DNA of 13,833 nucleotides from Marinilabiliales bacterium (GCA_002869425.1 PKSZ01000737.1:1-13833); one strand, 5' to 3'; numbered from the stretch's first letter, positions 1-7,506 are shown. The notes: generated by a model not told the origin, from the sequence alone. Program-made: numbers and translations.

Positions 1-107
1 AGTTGTTCACGATATTTAATTGCCTGATAAACAAATAAATATACGAATTTTTAACTAATTCACTGAACAACTTTTCTTTTTATTTTCTAAATGCACAACA
101 GGTTATA
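1..107 (-). mobile_element. Partial end of an IS982-type insertion sequence
   Basis: This segment is nearly identical to 1474-1579, differing by one inserted T in CACTGAAC versus CACGAAC. It ends in the terminal inverted repeat CTAAATGCACAACAGGTT (88-105). By comparison with the second copy, where a transposase remnant is recognisable, it is the transposase-proximal end of an element whose transposase reads leftward out of the window. The first codons may be GTG AAC AAC (minus strand, from position 10), but the window stops there. An internal inverted repeat GTTGTTCA/TGAACAAC (2-9 and 64-71) surrounds the presumed promoter region. Whether the rest of this element is intact cannot be seen. Confidence 0.7.
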
Positions 108-118
108 ATCAAATTTTT

Positions 119-126
119 TATATTTG
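119..126 (+). promoter_or_regulatory. Candidate Bacteroidota -7 box (TATATTTG)
   Basis: TATATTTG matches the TAnnTTTG consensus and lies 94 bases upstream of the T9SS cargo gene start, just outside the IS end. I see no good TTG at the -33 position, so this is a half-supported promoter. Confidence 0.35.
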
Positions 127-219
127 TATTGGAGAATAGGAGTAAATATTTACATCTGAAAATTCATTTAACCTAATTGTGCTGGGGACTTTGTATTTGT
201 TAACTAAAACTTATCTATT

Positions 220-1212
220 ATGAGACTAATTACACTACTTTCAATGTTTATTTTCTATACCGTAATTTCAATTGCACAACCCTCATTAAGCAACAATACA
301 TCACCCTCAGTTGGTGACAGCTATACAATTGTTCGAATGGGTATTACAAACTTTTCAATCGGCAGCTCCGGGCCAGATCAAACCTGGGATCTTTCTGCGG
401 TTCAAGATTCAGGACAAGCAAATACCGGAAGTGTTGTTTCAGCCTCATCAACTCCCCATGCTGCAAACTATCCTACAAGCACAGTTGCGTTCCAACAAGG
501 AGATGGCACCTATGGTTATTATGAGGCAAACAGCAATGAGTACGTCTTTAATGGTGCATATAATCCATACAATGAAGTAATATATACAGATCCAGAAACT
601 TATCTCCAATTCCCATTTACATTAGGCAGCTCTTTTACAGACTCTTTTAGTGGAACTGTACTTAATCCTTCTGCACAATTATATTATAGAACAGGAACGC
701 TAACTGCTCAAGCTGATGCCTATGGAACACTCATTATGTCAGACACTACATATACTAATATTGTACGTGTACATGTGTTAAAAAACTATCAGGATTCCAT
801 CAATATGGGGGGAGTTGATTATTTCTACATTTATGAAGAAGAGCTGTATCAATGGTATCTTGATGGCATAGGCGTTGCAATAATAAACTATCAAATAATA
901 AACTCATCATTTGGTGGCAATACATTTCCAGAAAGGAAAAACTTATACTACAATACACCAATTACGACAGCTATTCATCAAATATGTGTGAAGAGTGATG
1001 CAATTTATCCAAATCCTGCAAGACAGAACATATTTGTGAACTCTGATGAAAAGGTAAATATTTCTATTTATAATATTATTGGTAAAAAAGTTATGACTTT
1101 CTTTGAAATTCATAAACAATCTATGGATATTTCAGCACTTGATCCTGGGACATATATTGTTACTATTGATGGAAAGTTACAATCAGAAAGTATTAAGCTA
1201 ATAGTAAAATAA
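220..1212 (+). CDS. T9SS-secreted protein with C-terminal type A sorting domain
   Basis: This is a 330-residue secreted protein of unknown function. Residues 1-19 form a signal peptide (MRLITLLSMFIFYTVISIA, with Gln next). The middle, about 20-255, is Ser/Thr/Tyr/Asn-rich, low in Cys, and has no enzyme motif that I recognise. Residues about 262-330 form a T9SS C-terminal sorting domain: IYPNPARQNI, then NISIYNIIGKKV, then LDPGTYIVTIDG, ending in KLIVK. Such domains direct export across the outer membrane through the Por/T9SS machinery and are then usually removed or used for surface attachment. The ATG at 220 directly precedes the signal peptide. The gene is bracketed by IS982-type sequences; its stop codon TAA (1210-1212) touches the inverted repeat of the downstream element. 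It could be an adhesin or surface-layer component, but nothing in the sequence decides this. Confidence 0.85.
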   Translation: MRLITLLSMFIFYTVISIAQPSLSNNTSPSVGDSYTIVRMGITNFSIGSSGPDQTWDLSAVQDSGQANTGSVVSASSTPHAANYPTSTVAFQQGDGTYGYYEANSNEYVFNGAYNPYNEVIYTDPETYLQFPFTLGSSFTDSFSGTVLNPSAQLYYRTGTLTAQADAYGTLIMSDTTYTNIVRVHVLKNYQDSINMGGVDYFYIYEEELYQWYLDGIGVAIINYQIINSSFGGNTFPERKNLYYNTPITTAIHQICVKSDAIYPNPARQNIFVNSDEKVNISIYNIIGKKVMTFFEIHKQSMDISALDPGTYIVTIDGKLQSESIKLIVK

Positions 1213-1228
1213 CTCGTTGTGCATTTAG
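1211..1228 (+). repeat. Terminal inverted repeat of the IS982-type element (outer end)
   Basis: The sequence AACTCGTTGTGCATTTAG pairs with 1559-1576 at 16 of 18 positions. It contains the transposase stop codon (minus strand, 1225-1227) and overlaps the last two bases of the upstream T9SS gene's stop codon. Confidence 0.7.
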
Positions 1229-1483
1229 CATAAATTGATTTTCAAATTATTTATAGGTCTATTATAAACAAACCTATTCAGATACTGTATCATAGTCATA
1301 GCCGATTTTTTAGAGAGTATCCTGGTCTTAAATCCATCAAAAGACTTTGCATAATTTCTACGGATCAGGAACTGATCACATAGTTGAGAGTACAAAGTTT
1401 CAATGCGTTTTCTGGATTTGCGAAAGATGTATGGCTGTTGCCTGTATCCATATAATTTCGTAATTTTGAATAAAGTTGTTCAC
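1225..1483 (-). pseudogene. IS982-family transposase remnant
   Basis: Reading the minus strand gives an open segment rich in IS982-family C-terminal signatures: RKRIETLYSQLCDQF, then IRRNYAKSFDGFKTRILSK, then MIQYLNRFVYNRPINNLK, ending at the stop 1225-1227. In this family the ERK/RIETLFSQL region carries the last acidic residue of the DDE active site. A separate frame beginning at GTG (1481-1483) reads MNNFIQNYE and probably represents the original N terminus. The two segments are out of frame, and everything between them, including most of the catalytic core, is missing. The deletion junction lies near 1455-1470. The remnant is non-functional as a transposase. Confidence 0.8.
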
Positions 1484-1579
1484 GATATTTAATTGCCTGA
1501 TAAACAAATAAATATACGAATTTTTAACTAATTCACGAACAACTTTTCTTTTTATTTTCTAAATGCACAACAGGTTATA
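1474..1579 (+). repeat. Direct repeat of the window's first 107 bases
   Basis: This segment matches 1-107 with a single-base length difference and extends through the terminal inverted repeat to GGTTATA. Both copies are in the same orientation and flank the T9SS cargo gene, so homologous recombination between them could delete or duplicate about 1.47 kb. Confidence 0.85.
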
Positions 1580-1583
1580 TTTG
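1576..1583 (+). promoter_or_regulatory. Candidate -7 box at the IS/permease junction
   Basis: TATATTTG fits TAnnTTTG exactly and spans the boundary between the IS inverted repeat and the permease locus, 30 bases before the TTG start. A -33 TTG is not obvious. If active, it would be a hybrid promoter formed by the insertion. Confidence 0.3.
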
Positions 1584-1612
1584 ACAAAATAACAGTCTTT
1601 CTTGAGGATTTC

Positions 1613-2821
1613 TTGTTTATTCTTAGCGAGATGTCCCCATATCTTTTGCTGGGTTTTTTCTTTGCCGGACTATTGCATGCTTTTATCCCCAGACAGAAAA
1701 TCGAAAACTACTTTAACGGGAAACCATTAAAGTCAGCATTTCTTGCATCAGTATTCGGAATTCCTCTTCCTTTATGTTCGTGTGGTGTAATACCAGCCGG
1801 AACCTCATTATATAAAAATGGAGCATCCAAAGGAGGAACAATTTCTTTTCTGATATCAACTCCTCAGACAGGCGTAGATTCTATTCTTGCCACCTTTTCA
1901 CTCATGGGCTTGCCTTTTGCTATAATTAGACCTTTTGCAGCATTAATCACAGGTATAACTGGCGGTTGGATTACAAGCTATACCACTTCTAATGAAGTTA
2001 ATAAAACAACAGAAACGAAAGAAGAAGCCTCAAAAAGTTTCCTGTCACGAATAGTGGATACCTTTCATTATGGTTTTGTGATTTTTATTCAGGATATTGC
2101 AAAGTGGCTGATAATTGGTTTGGTATTAGCTTCTGCCGTATCAGCAATAATACCGGATAGTTATTTTGATGTCCTGAAACTTTCACCTTTTGTACAAATG
2201 TTATTGGTGCTTGCCATTTCCATTCCTTTATATATTTGTGCAACAGGATCCATACCCCTTGCTGCAATTTTACTGGCCAAGGGAATAAGTCCCGGAGCAG
2301 CCTTTGTTCTTTTGATGGCAGGACCCGCAACCAACCTGGCAACAATTACTGTCATCGGAAAAGTAATGGGAAGAAAATCTCTTTTCAGTTATCTGGCAAC
2401 AATAATTGTGGGTGCCCTGGCTTTTGGGTTAATCATAGATTATTTTTTGCCTCTGGAGTGGTTTGCTCAGAAGCTTTCTTCAGGTATGGCACATGAACAT
2501 GGTAATGCTCTCAAATGGTGGCAGATAGCATCAGGAATAATCTTGATATCATTGATCATTAATGGGTACATTGTTAGGTACATAAAATCAATAAATACAA
2601 ACACAGATCAGAAGGAAAATACAAACACGTTAAAGGTTAAAGGAATGACATGTAATAACTGCAAATCGAATATTGAGAAGAATCTTCGAAGTCTTGATTT
2701 CGTAAATGAAGTAAATGCCGATCTCAATTCAGGTAAGCTTGTTATTCAGGGTGAGAATATTGATTTGCAGAAAGTTAAAGAAACTATAGAATCCCTTGGT
2801 TTTGAGGTTGTAGGCAAATAG
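1613..2821 (+). CDS. SO_0444/ArsP-type metal efflux permease with C-terminal HMA domain
   Basis: This is a 402-residue inner-membrane permease of the PF03773 (ArsP_1) type, most like the SO_0444 Cu/Zn efflux group. The N-terminal half carries the hallmark PLPLCSCGVIP (51-61) and KGGTISFLISTPQTGVDS (73-90). A soluble linker follows, then a second membrane half with CATGSIPLAAILLAKG and MAGPATNLATI. A short His-containing segment, MAHEHGN, precedes the last helix. Residues 339-402 are a heavy-metal-associated domain with GMTCNNC (344-350), likely binding Cu(I) or Zn(II). The listed TTG start has a weak GAGGA at 1604-1608; ATG at 1631 is an alternative. Upstream, the same frame reads IFDKITVFLEDFLFIL with no start codon and runs into the IS end, so the native first codons were probably lost. 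The metal specificity is inferred from the family. Confidence 0.85.
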   Translation: MFILSEMSPYLLLGFFFAGLLHAFIPRQKIENYFNGKPLKSAFLASVFGIPLPLCSCGVIPAGTSLYKNGASKGGTISFLISTPQTGVDSILATFSLMGLPFAIIRPFAALITGITGGWITSYTTSNEVNKTTETKEEASKSFLSRIVDTFHYGFVIFIQDIAKWLIIGLVLASAVSAIIPDSYFDVLKLSPFVQMLLVLAISIPLYICATGSIPLAAILLAKGISPGAAFVLLMAGPATNLATITVIGKVMGRKSLFSYLATIIVGALAFGLIIDYFLPLEWFAQKLSSGMAHEHGNALKWWQIASGIILISLIINGYIVRYIKSINTNTDQKENTNTLKVKGMTCNNCKSNIEKNLRSLDFVNEVNADLNSGKLVIQGENIDLQKVKETIESLGFEVVGK

Positions 2822-2835
2822 TTTTTTGAAGTGCT

Positions 2836-2879
2836 ATAACGGTGGTGTAAATTGAATTCTCCTCCTGTTATTCTTTTTT
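2836..2879 (+). terminator. Probable intrinsic terminator after the permease
   Basis: ATAACGGTGG (2836-2845) pairs with CCTCCTGTTAT (2861-2871), allowing G-U pairs and one mismatch. The run TTCTTTTTT follows. It sits 15 bases after the permease stop. Confidence 0.5.
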
Positions 2880-2964
2880 GATATGGGTTGTAATTTACTT
2901 TTCATTATATAATTGATTTGAGTTTGATTTCAAGCTAATTCAGCATAACAAACACAAATAAAGA

Positions 2965-2995
2965 TTGCAAATCATTTTTTTTTCGCCTACCTTTG
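2965..2995 (+). promoter_or_regulatory. Bacteroidota sigma-70 promoter for the RNA helicase
   Basis: TTG at 2965-2967 and TACCTTTG at 2988-2995 are separated by 20 bases, matching the -33 TTG and -7 TAnnTTTG arrangement. Transcription would start near 3000, giving a leader of roughly 85 bases before the ATG at 3088. A long leader would leave room for cold or autogenous control, but I see no defined structure. Confidence 0.6.
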
Positions 2996-3087
2996 AGCGC
3001 AACAGTGGATTTCTGCTTATTGTATATCGTTCAGTATTAAACTTCCTTTACTTTATTTGGCTTTCCCTGAAATTTTAATCATTAAAC

Positions 3088-4323
3088 ATGACATTTAACG
3101 AACTTGATATTATTGAGCCTATTCTTAGGGCGGTTGATGAAGAAGGGTATACAAACCCAACTCCTGTACAGGAGCAAGCTATCCCGATTGTTTTAAAAGG
3201 GAAAGACATTATTGGTTGTGCACAAACAGGTACAGGAAAAACAGCTGCTTTTGCCATTCCCATATTGCAGCTATTGCATAACAAAATTAATCCTCAGTGG
3301 AAGAAAAGATTTATTAAAGCGGTTATCATTACACCAACAAGAGAACTTGCTATTCAAATCGGTGAGAGTTTCTCAACATACGGTAAATATACCCAACCAA
3401 AGCATGCTGTAATTTTTGGAGGAGTGGGGCAGAAACCTCAAACTGATGCATTAAAAAATGGTGTGGATATACTTATTGCAACTCCTGGTCGACTATTGGA
3501 CTTAATCAATCAAGGCTTTGTAAACCTTGCAAAAATAGACATTTTTGTTCTTGATGAGGCCGACAGAATGCTTGATATGGGATTTATCCATGATATTAAA
3601 AAAGTCATTCAGGTCTTGCCCAAAAAAAGACATTCTTTGTTTTTTTCGGCTACAATGCCCAAAGAAATATTGAAGCTTGCAAATACCATTGTATATAAAC
3701 CGGATTATGTGGATATTGCTCCGGAGAGGCTTACTGCTGATGCTGTAGAACAATCGCTCTACTATATTGATAAATCAAAGAAAAAGAACCTATTGATTCA
3801 TCTGCTGGAAGAAGTTAATTATTTCTCTGTGCTTGTATTTACAAGAACAAAACATGGTGCTAATAATTTAGCCCGAATGCTTTGCAAAGCAGGAATTAAA
3901 GCAGATGCCATTCATGGAAATAAATCACAGTCTGCCCGACAAAAAGCATTACAGAATTTTAAGAGTGGTAAGTTGCATGTCTTGGTTGCCACTGATATTG
4001 CTTCACGCGGTATTGATATTGATGAACTGGCCTTAGTTGTAAATTTTGATATTCCCAATGAGCCTGAAACATATGTTCATCGTATTGGAAGAACTGGAAG
4101 AGCCGGTCTATCAGGATTGGCCATTTCCTTTTGTAGTCAGGATGAAATTCCATATGTAAAGGATATTAATAAGCTTACAGGAAATCAGATTCCTGTTATT
4201 GACGAACATCCTTTTGTGCCGGAAAACGGAAGGTTCAAAACTTCTGAGCATTCAAAAACAAAAAATCCTCCAAACCCAAGAAAAAATCAATATAAAAGGA
4301 ATTTCAGAAAGAAATTAAAGTAG
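3088..4323 (+). CDS. rhlE: DEAD-box RNA helicase, RhlE type
   Basis: This 411-residue ATP-dependent RNA helicase likely acts in ribosome assembly or RNA turnover. All core motifs are visible: the Q motif around GYTNPTPVQEQ (20-30), motif I AQTGTGKT (45-52), PTREL (82-86), the TPGR box (131-134), DEAD (155-158), SAT (186-188), the RecA2 motifs ATDIASRGIDI (300-310), and motif VI HRIGRTGR (330-337). A basic, Pro/Asn/Lys-rich tail from about 375 to the end (KTKNPPNPRKNQYKR...) probably binds RNA nonspecifically, as in RhlE proteins. The ATG at 3088 leaves the usual short N-terminal segment MTFNELDIIEPIL. It is transcribed alone, between a terminator and promoter upstream and a terminator downstream. 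The family call is secure; the rhlE subtype rests on the Q-motif region and the basic tail. Confidence 0.93.
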   Translation: MTFNELDIIEPILRAVDEEGYTNPTPVQEQAIPIVLKGKDIIGCAQTGTGKTAAFAIPILQLLHNKINPQWKKRFIKAVIITPTRELAIQIGESFSTYGKYTQPKHAVIFGGVGQKPQTDALKNGVDILIATPGRLLDLINQGFVNLAKIDIFVLDEADRMLDMGFIHDIKKVIQVLPKKRHSLFFSATMPKEILKLANTIVYKPDYVDIAPERLTADAVEQSLYYIDKSKKKNLLIHLLEEVNYFSVLVFTRTKHGANNLARMLCKAGIKADAIHGNKSQSARQKALQNFKSGKLHVLVATDIASRGIDIDELALVVNFDIPNEPETYVHRIGRTGRAGLSGLAISFCSQDEIPYVKDINKLTGNQIPVIDEHPFVPENGRFKTSEHSKTKNPPNPRKNQYKRNFRKKLK

Positions 4324-4384
4324 CATTTTTTCAGTAGTTAATTTCGTTATCTGCATAGTTGTGCTAATTATTTGTGAATGAAAG

Positions 4385-4418
4385 AAACCCAATAATTAAT
4401 TTTACTGGGGTTTTTATA
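4385..4418 (+). terminator. Probable intrinsic terminator after the helicase
   Basis: AAACCC (4385-4390) pairs with GGGTTT (4408-4413) around an AT-rich loop containing AATTAATT. The downstream strand is U-rich (TTTTTATATTTTC). It lies 62 bases after the helicase stop. Confidence 0.55.
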
Positions 4419-4454
4419 TTTTCATTTTTTTAAAAACTTCCATAGATTATTTTT

Positions 4455-4462
4455 TACTTTTG
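4455..4462 (+). promoter_or_regulatory. Candidate -7 box (TACTTTTG) for the small-protein/nhaD unit
   Basis: TACTTTTG fits TAnnTTTG exactly and ends 11 bases before the ATG at 4474. A start site at the usual distance would leave a leader of only a few bases. A clear -33 TTG is not present; the upstream stretch is T- and A-rich. Confidence 0.45.
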
Positions 4463-4473
4463 TTTCTTAGTAT

Positions 4474-4791
4474 ATGGGAAAGCATAACATATATACAGTT
4501 TTGATTGTGTTGGGAATTTTAATTTTTAACGCAAATCAGTATTATGAAAGAGATAATTATCAGAATTCATCTTCTTATATAGAAGTTGAAGACCTGTCTT
4601 TAGAAGATTTAGGTTCAGATAATCTTGCTCACAAATTATGCTGTTGCAAACATATTGTCGCTATTTCCAATTCAGAAGGATCGAGGAATGAATTATTCAA
4701 CAATCCAAAGTTTGTTGTTGCCAAGACTTTTGCAATAAAAATCAGCCATTTTAACAGGCTATACAGCGATAAATCGCCCCCTCTTATTTAG
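4474..4791 (+). CDS. Small membrane-anchored or secreted protein, unrecognised
   Basis: This 105-residue protein matches no family I know. Residues about 6-19 (IYTVLIVLGILIFN) form one hydrophobic helix, suggesting an uncleaved anchor or a signal sequence. The rest is polar, with an acidic stretch (EVEDLSLEDLGSDN), then a compact cysteine cluster LCCCKH near 55-60, and a C terminus ending SPPLI. The Cys triplet plus His could bind metal or form disulfides in the periplasm, but this is a guess. There is only one Met, so the start is fixed at 4474. It lies 53 bases upstream of nhaD on the same strand with no visible terminator between, so the two are probably co-transcribed. Some small Bacteroidota proteins with a similar leader precede metal transporters, but I cannot show homology. 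Confidence 0.6.
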   Translation: MGKHNIYTVLIVLGILIFNANQYYERDNYQNSSSYIEVEDLSLEDLGSDNLAHKLCCCKHIVAISNSEGSRNELFNNPKFVVAKTFAIKISHFNRLYSDKSPPLI

Positions 4792-4844
4792 TTCTGACAT
4801 AGCTCTTCTTTAAACAATTTACTAAACATTAAATTACATTCATC

Positions 4845-6299
4845 ATGTATGATTTTATAATAATGGTTGTACTGTTTATCGTTGGATATACAGCTATAGC
4901 ATTAGAGCATCCGTTAAGAATTGATAAGGCCGCATCAGCATTATTTCTTGGTGCAGTTATTTGGAGTTTGTTTGCATTGGGTGCTGCAAACATTCTTGAC
5001 TTGGGATTTAGTCCTTCCTGGAAGGAAGTAAAAGAAATTGCAGCTCAAATTACAGAGCATATAAAGCCGGGTATTGATGATTCCAGTTATACTTCTTTGG
5101 GTTGGGCAGATAAAGTACAAATGAGCCATGAGCCTATGCATTTTGTTAAATATGAATTAGGGCATCACCTTATTGAAATATCTGAAATTTTGTTTTTCCT
5201 ATTTGGTGCTATGACTATTGTTGAGATCATAGATCAACACAATGGATTTAAGATAATTACAGACAAGATAACAACTACCAAAGCAGTGAACTTACTTTGG
5301 ATTATTGGTTTTATTTCCTTTTTTATGTCTGCGGCTCTGGATAATTTAACAACAACAATCGTAATTATTGCTTTACTCAGGAAAATAATTGCTGATAAGA
5401 AGACTCGATGGCTATTTGCAAGTATTGTTGTATTGGCAGCCAATGCAGGTGGAGCATGGTCTCCTGTTGGTGATGTAACAACCATTATGTTATGGATTGG
5501 AGGTCAGGTAACAGCCGGAAATATTATTCTTCATTTGATAATACCCAGTTTAATGACAATAATAATTCCGCTGGCCATTTTGTCATTTAGAATAAAGGGA
5601 AATATTGAAAAACCAGAAATTAAAGGTGATGAAAAGGATTATACAAGTGCATCCGAAAGACGATACATTCTTATTTTAGGCTTGGCAAGTCTTTTGTTTG
5701 TCCCTGTTTTTAAGTCTGTTACTCATTTGCCTCCATACATTGGAATGATATTGGGCTTGAGTATTATGTGGATTACAACAGAAATTATTCATAGGAAAAA
5801 GAACCCCGAATTGTTAAAGAAATTGGTTGTGATACAAATTTTAAAGCGCGTTGAAACACCAACAATTTTCTTCTTTTTGGGAATCTTGTTGGCAGTAGCA
5901 GCTTTACAGACAGCCGGTCATTTGTTTTTATTGAGTGAATGGCTGAATTCTTCAACCAATCAAAATATTTATGTTATCAACTCGTCTATCGGGCTGCTAT
6001 CTTCTATTGTTGATAATGTTCCAATGGTAGCAAGCGCAATGGGTATGTATTCCATAGCTGATACGGGAAGTGTTGGCTTTATGTCAAACTTTGTTCAGGA
6101 CGGAACTTTTTGGCACTTGTTGGTTTATTGCGCCGGTACAGGAGGAAGCATTCTAATTATTGGTTCTGCAGCTGGTGTTGCAGCAATGGGTCTTGAAAAA
6201 ATTGATTTTATATGGTATCTGAAGAAAATTTCACTACTGGCTTTGATTGGTTATATCGCCGGAATAGGAACATTTATTCTTCAAGAGATGATAATTTGA
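4845..6299 (+). CDS. nhaD: Na+/H+ antiporter NhaD
   Basis: This 484-residue polytopic inner-membrane protein of the ion transporter superfamily exchanges Na+ (or Li+) for protons and so helps with salt and alkaline pH tolerance. Membrane segments begin at residue 3 and recur throughout. The conserved halves are visible as SAALDNLTTTIV (162-173) with AGGAWSPVGDVTTIMLW (201-217), and in the C-terminal repeat as SSIVDNVPMVASAMG followed by AGTGGSILIIGSAAGVAA. The paired DN motifs (LDNLTT and VDNVP) match the family's proposed ion-binding sites. A periplasmic loop (about 55-100) rich in charged residues follows the second helix, as in other NhaD proteins. The ATG at 4845 gives the usual short N terminus. 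A strong terminator follows 50 bases downstream. Confidence 0.93.
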   Translation: MYDFIIMVVLFIVGYTAIALEHPLRIDKAASALFLGAVIWSLFALGAANILDLGFSPSWKEVKEIAAQITEHIKPGIDDSSYTSLGWADKVQMSHEPMHFVKYELGHHLIEISEILFFLFGAMTIVEIIDQHNGFKIITDKITTTKAVNLLWIIGFISFFMSAALDNLTTTIVIIALLRKIIADKKTRWLFASIVVLAANAGGAWSPVGDVTTIMLWIGGQVTAGNIILHLIIPSLMTIIIPLAILSFRIKGNIEKPEIKGDEKDYTSASERRYILILGLASLLFVPVFKSVTHLPPYIGMILGLSIMWITTEIIHRKKNPELLKKLVVIQILKRVETPTIFFFLGILLAVAALQTAGHLFLLSEWLNSSTNQNIYVINSSIGLLSSIVDNVPMVASAMGMYSIADTGSVGFMSNFVQDGTFWHLLVYCAGTGGSILIIGSAAGVAAMGLEKIDFIWYLKKISLLALIGYIAGIGTFILQEMII

Positions 6300-6348
6300 T
6301 AGTTGTGGGCATTTGCCAGCAATAGATTTCTGTTTATTTGGTATGTTG

Positions 6349-6377
6349 AAAAGCCTTGCAGCAATGCAGGGCTTTTT
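6349..6377 (+). terminator. Strong intrinsic terminator after nhaD
   Basis: AAAAGCCTTGCA (6349-6360) pairs with TGCAGGGCTTTT (6365-6376) around the four-base loop GCAA, with one T-G pair. A T run follows the GC-rich stem. This is a textbook hairpin terminator. Confidence 0.85.
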
Positions 6378-6408
6378 GTTTCAAACTTTTCATGTACCCT
6401 GAAAAATA

Positions 6409-6531
6409 GCAATATTTACCCAATGGAAAGCAATTTTATACTGTTCTCTTGTGCTTGAATTGATGATATTTACATGGGATCATAAAATTTATACGATTAT
6501 CTAAACTTTGGCAATATTTAGTAGTTTTGTT
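6409..6531 (+). promoter_or_regulatory. Upstream region of the AraC-type gene with a repeated motif
   Basis: GCAATATTTA occurs twice, at 6409-6418 and 6511-6520, and a related GATATTTA lies at 6465-6472. TAGTTTTG at 6522-6529 fits the -7 consensus but sits only 2 bases before the ATG at 6532. If it is the promoter, translation must begin at ATG 6571 or 6580 instead. The repeated motif could be an operator, but spacing and number are too weak for a firm call. Confidence 0.25.
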
Positions 6532-7506
6532 ATGGACAGAAATGATCATTCATTTGGATTTTCTTTTGCCATGGAGAAGATGAAAAGAGAAAAAGTAATT
6601 ACAACACTGGCTCATCGTTCCGCCGTTAACAGGGCTGTCGATTATATTGAAGATAACATTTGCGAAAAGCTGGAACTCGACAGAATTGCTGCTGAAGCAA
6701 ACCTATCAAAATATCATTTTCTCAGGGTGTTTAAAACATTAACAGGAGAAACACCTATTCAGTTTATAAACAGGATTCGTTTGGAGAAAATTGCATCTAT
6801 TTTGCTTAGCAGACCAGCTGATGATATTAGTAGCATTGCTGCAGAATTTGGAATGACGGATTTGTCGGCTTTTTCAAAAGCTTTTCGAAAACAGTTTGGC
6901 ATTTCAGCTACACAATGGCGGAATCAGCACAATGATTTTTCACCTGATGAAGAATTGTTTAGTAGAACCAAAGGCTTGAAAGAAGTGTTGAGCAGCCATG
7001 ATTCGCTATATATTTCGGATTACAATGTTGAAAACAAGTCTATTGAACTTATAACCGTAGAATCTTTTACGGTTGAATATATTCGATATACAGGTTCTTA
7101 TATCCGAACTGACAATCTGTTTGAGGAGATTTGGGCAAAGCTTTATGCCATTGCCGATGTAAGAGGCTATATGGATGAACCAGAATTTAAGACACTGGTT
7201 GTTTACCACGATGATCCACAAATGACGCCTGCAGATAAACAAAGGTTAAGCTTTTGTATAACGGTTCCGGATAAAGATGTTTCTAATAGTCTGGATAGAT
7301 TGATTATTCCGGGTGGAAAATACCTTGTGTTCAAATTTGAGTTGCCTCAGGAAAAGTTCATTCTTGCATGGGCATGGGTTATGAACTGGTTGCCAGGGAA
7401 AGCCTATGAACCGGATACCCGATATTGCTATGAAGTATATACGGAAAGTCAAACAGAGGGTCTGATGGGTATTGACATTTACTTCCCGGTAAGAACTTCT
7501 GTATAA
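6532..7506 (+). CDS. AraC-family transcriptional regulator with GyrI-like effector domain
   Basis: This is a 324-residue regulator. Residues about 32-131 form the double helix-turn-helix AraC domain: AVNRAVDYIEDN, then LDRIAAEANLSKYHFLRVF, then GMTDLSAFSKAFRKQFG. The C-terminal part, from about 170, is a GyrI-like/Rob-type small-molecule-binding domain with FTVEYIRYTGSY, then VVYHDDP, and ending in GIDIYFPV. This order (HTH first, effector domain second) is that of Rob- and SoxS-like multidrug or stress regulators. I prefer ATG 6532. A TTG at 6508 is open in the same frame but poor, and ATG 6571 or 6580 is possible. The flavin oxidoreductase gene begins 75 bases downstream on the same strand and is the likely target or operon partner. 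The effector is unknown. Confidence 0.85.
   Translation: MDRNDHSFGFSFAMEKMKREKVITTLAHRSAVNRAVDYIEDNICEKLELDRIAAEANLSKYHFLRVFKTLTGETPIQFINRIRLEKIASILLSRPADDISSIAAEFGMTDLSAFSKAFRKQFGISATQWRNQHNDFSPDEELFSRTKGLKEVLSSHDSLYISDYNVENKSIELITVESFTVEYIRYTGSYIRTDNLFEEIWAKLYAIADVRGYMDEPEFKTLVVYHDDPQMTPADKQRLSFCITVPDKDVSNSLDRLIIPGGKYLVFKFELPQEKFILAWAWVMNWLPGKAYEPDTRYCYEVYTESQTEGLMGIDIYFPVRTSV

Larger units (their letters stand above)
1211..1576 (-). mobile_element. Internally deleted IS982-family element (MITE-like)
   Basis: The 366-bp element is bounded by imperfect 18-bp terminal inverted repeats: AACTCGTTGTGCATTTAG at 1211-1228 and its complement CTAAATGCACAACAGGTT at 1559-1576, with 16 of 18 positions matching. 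Inside, on the minus strand, are the C-terminal part of an IS982-family transposase and, at the other end, what looks like its first codons, joined by a large internal deletion. It cannot make its own transposase but keeps both ends, so it could in principle be moved in trans. I see no clear target-site duplication: the left flank ends AAAAT and the right flank begins ATATT. Confidence 0.75.

Noticed and set aside
6508..6531. TTG 6508 as the start of the AraC-type regulator
   Set aside because: The extra residues have no domain role, the codon is rare as a start, and a normal ATG follows 24 bases later in frame.
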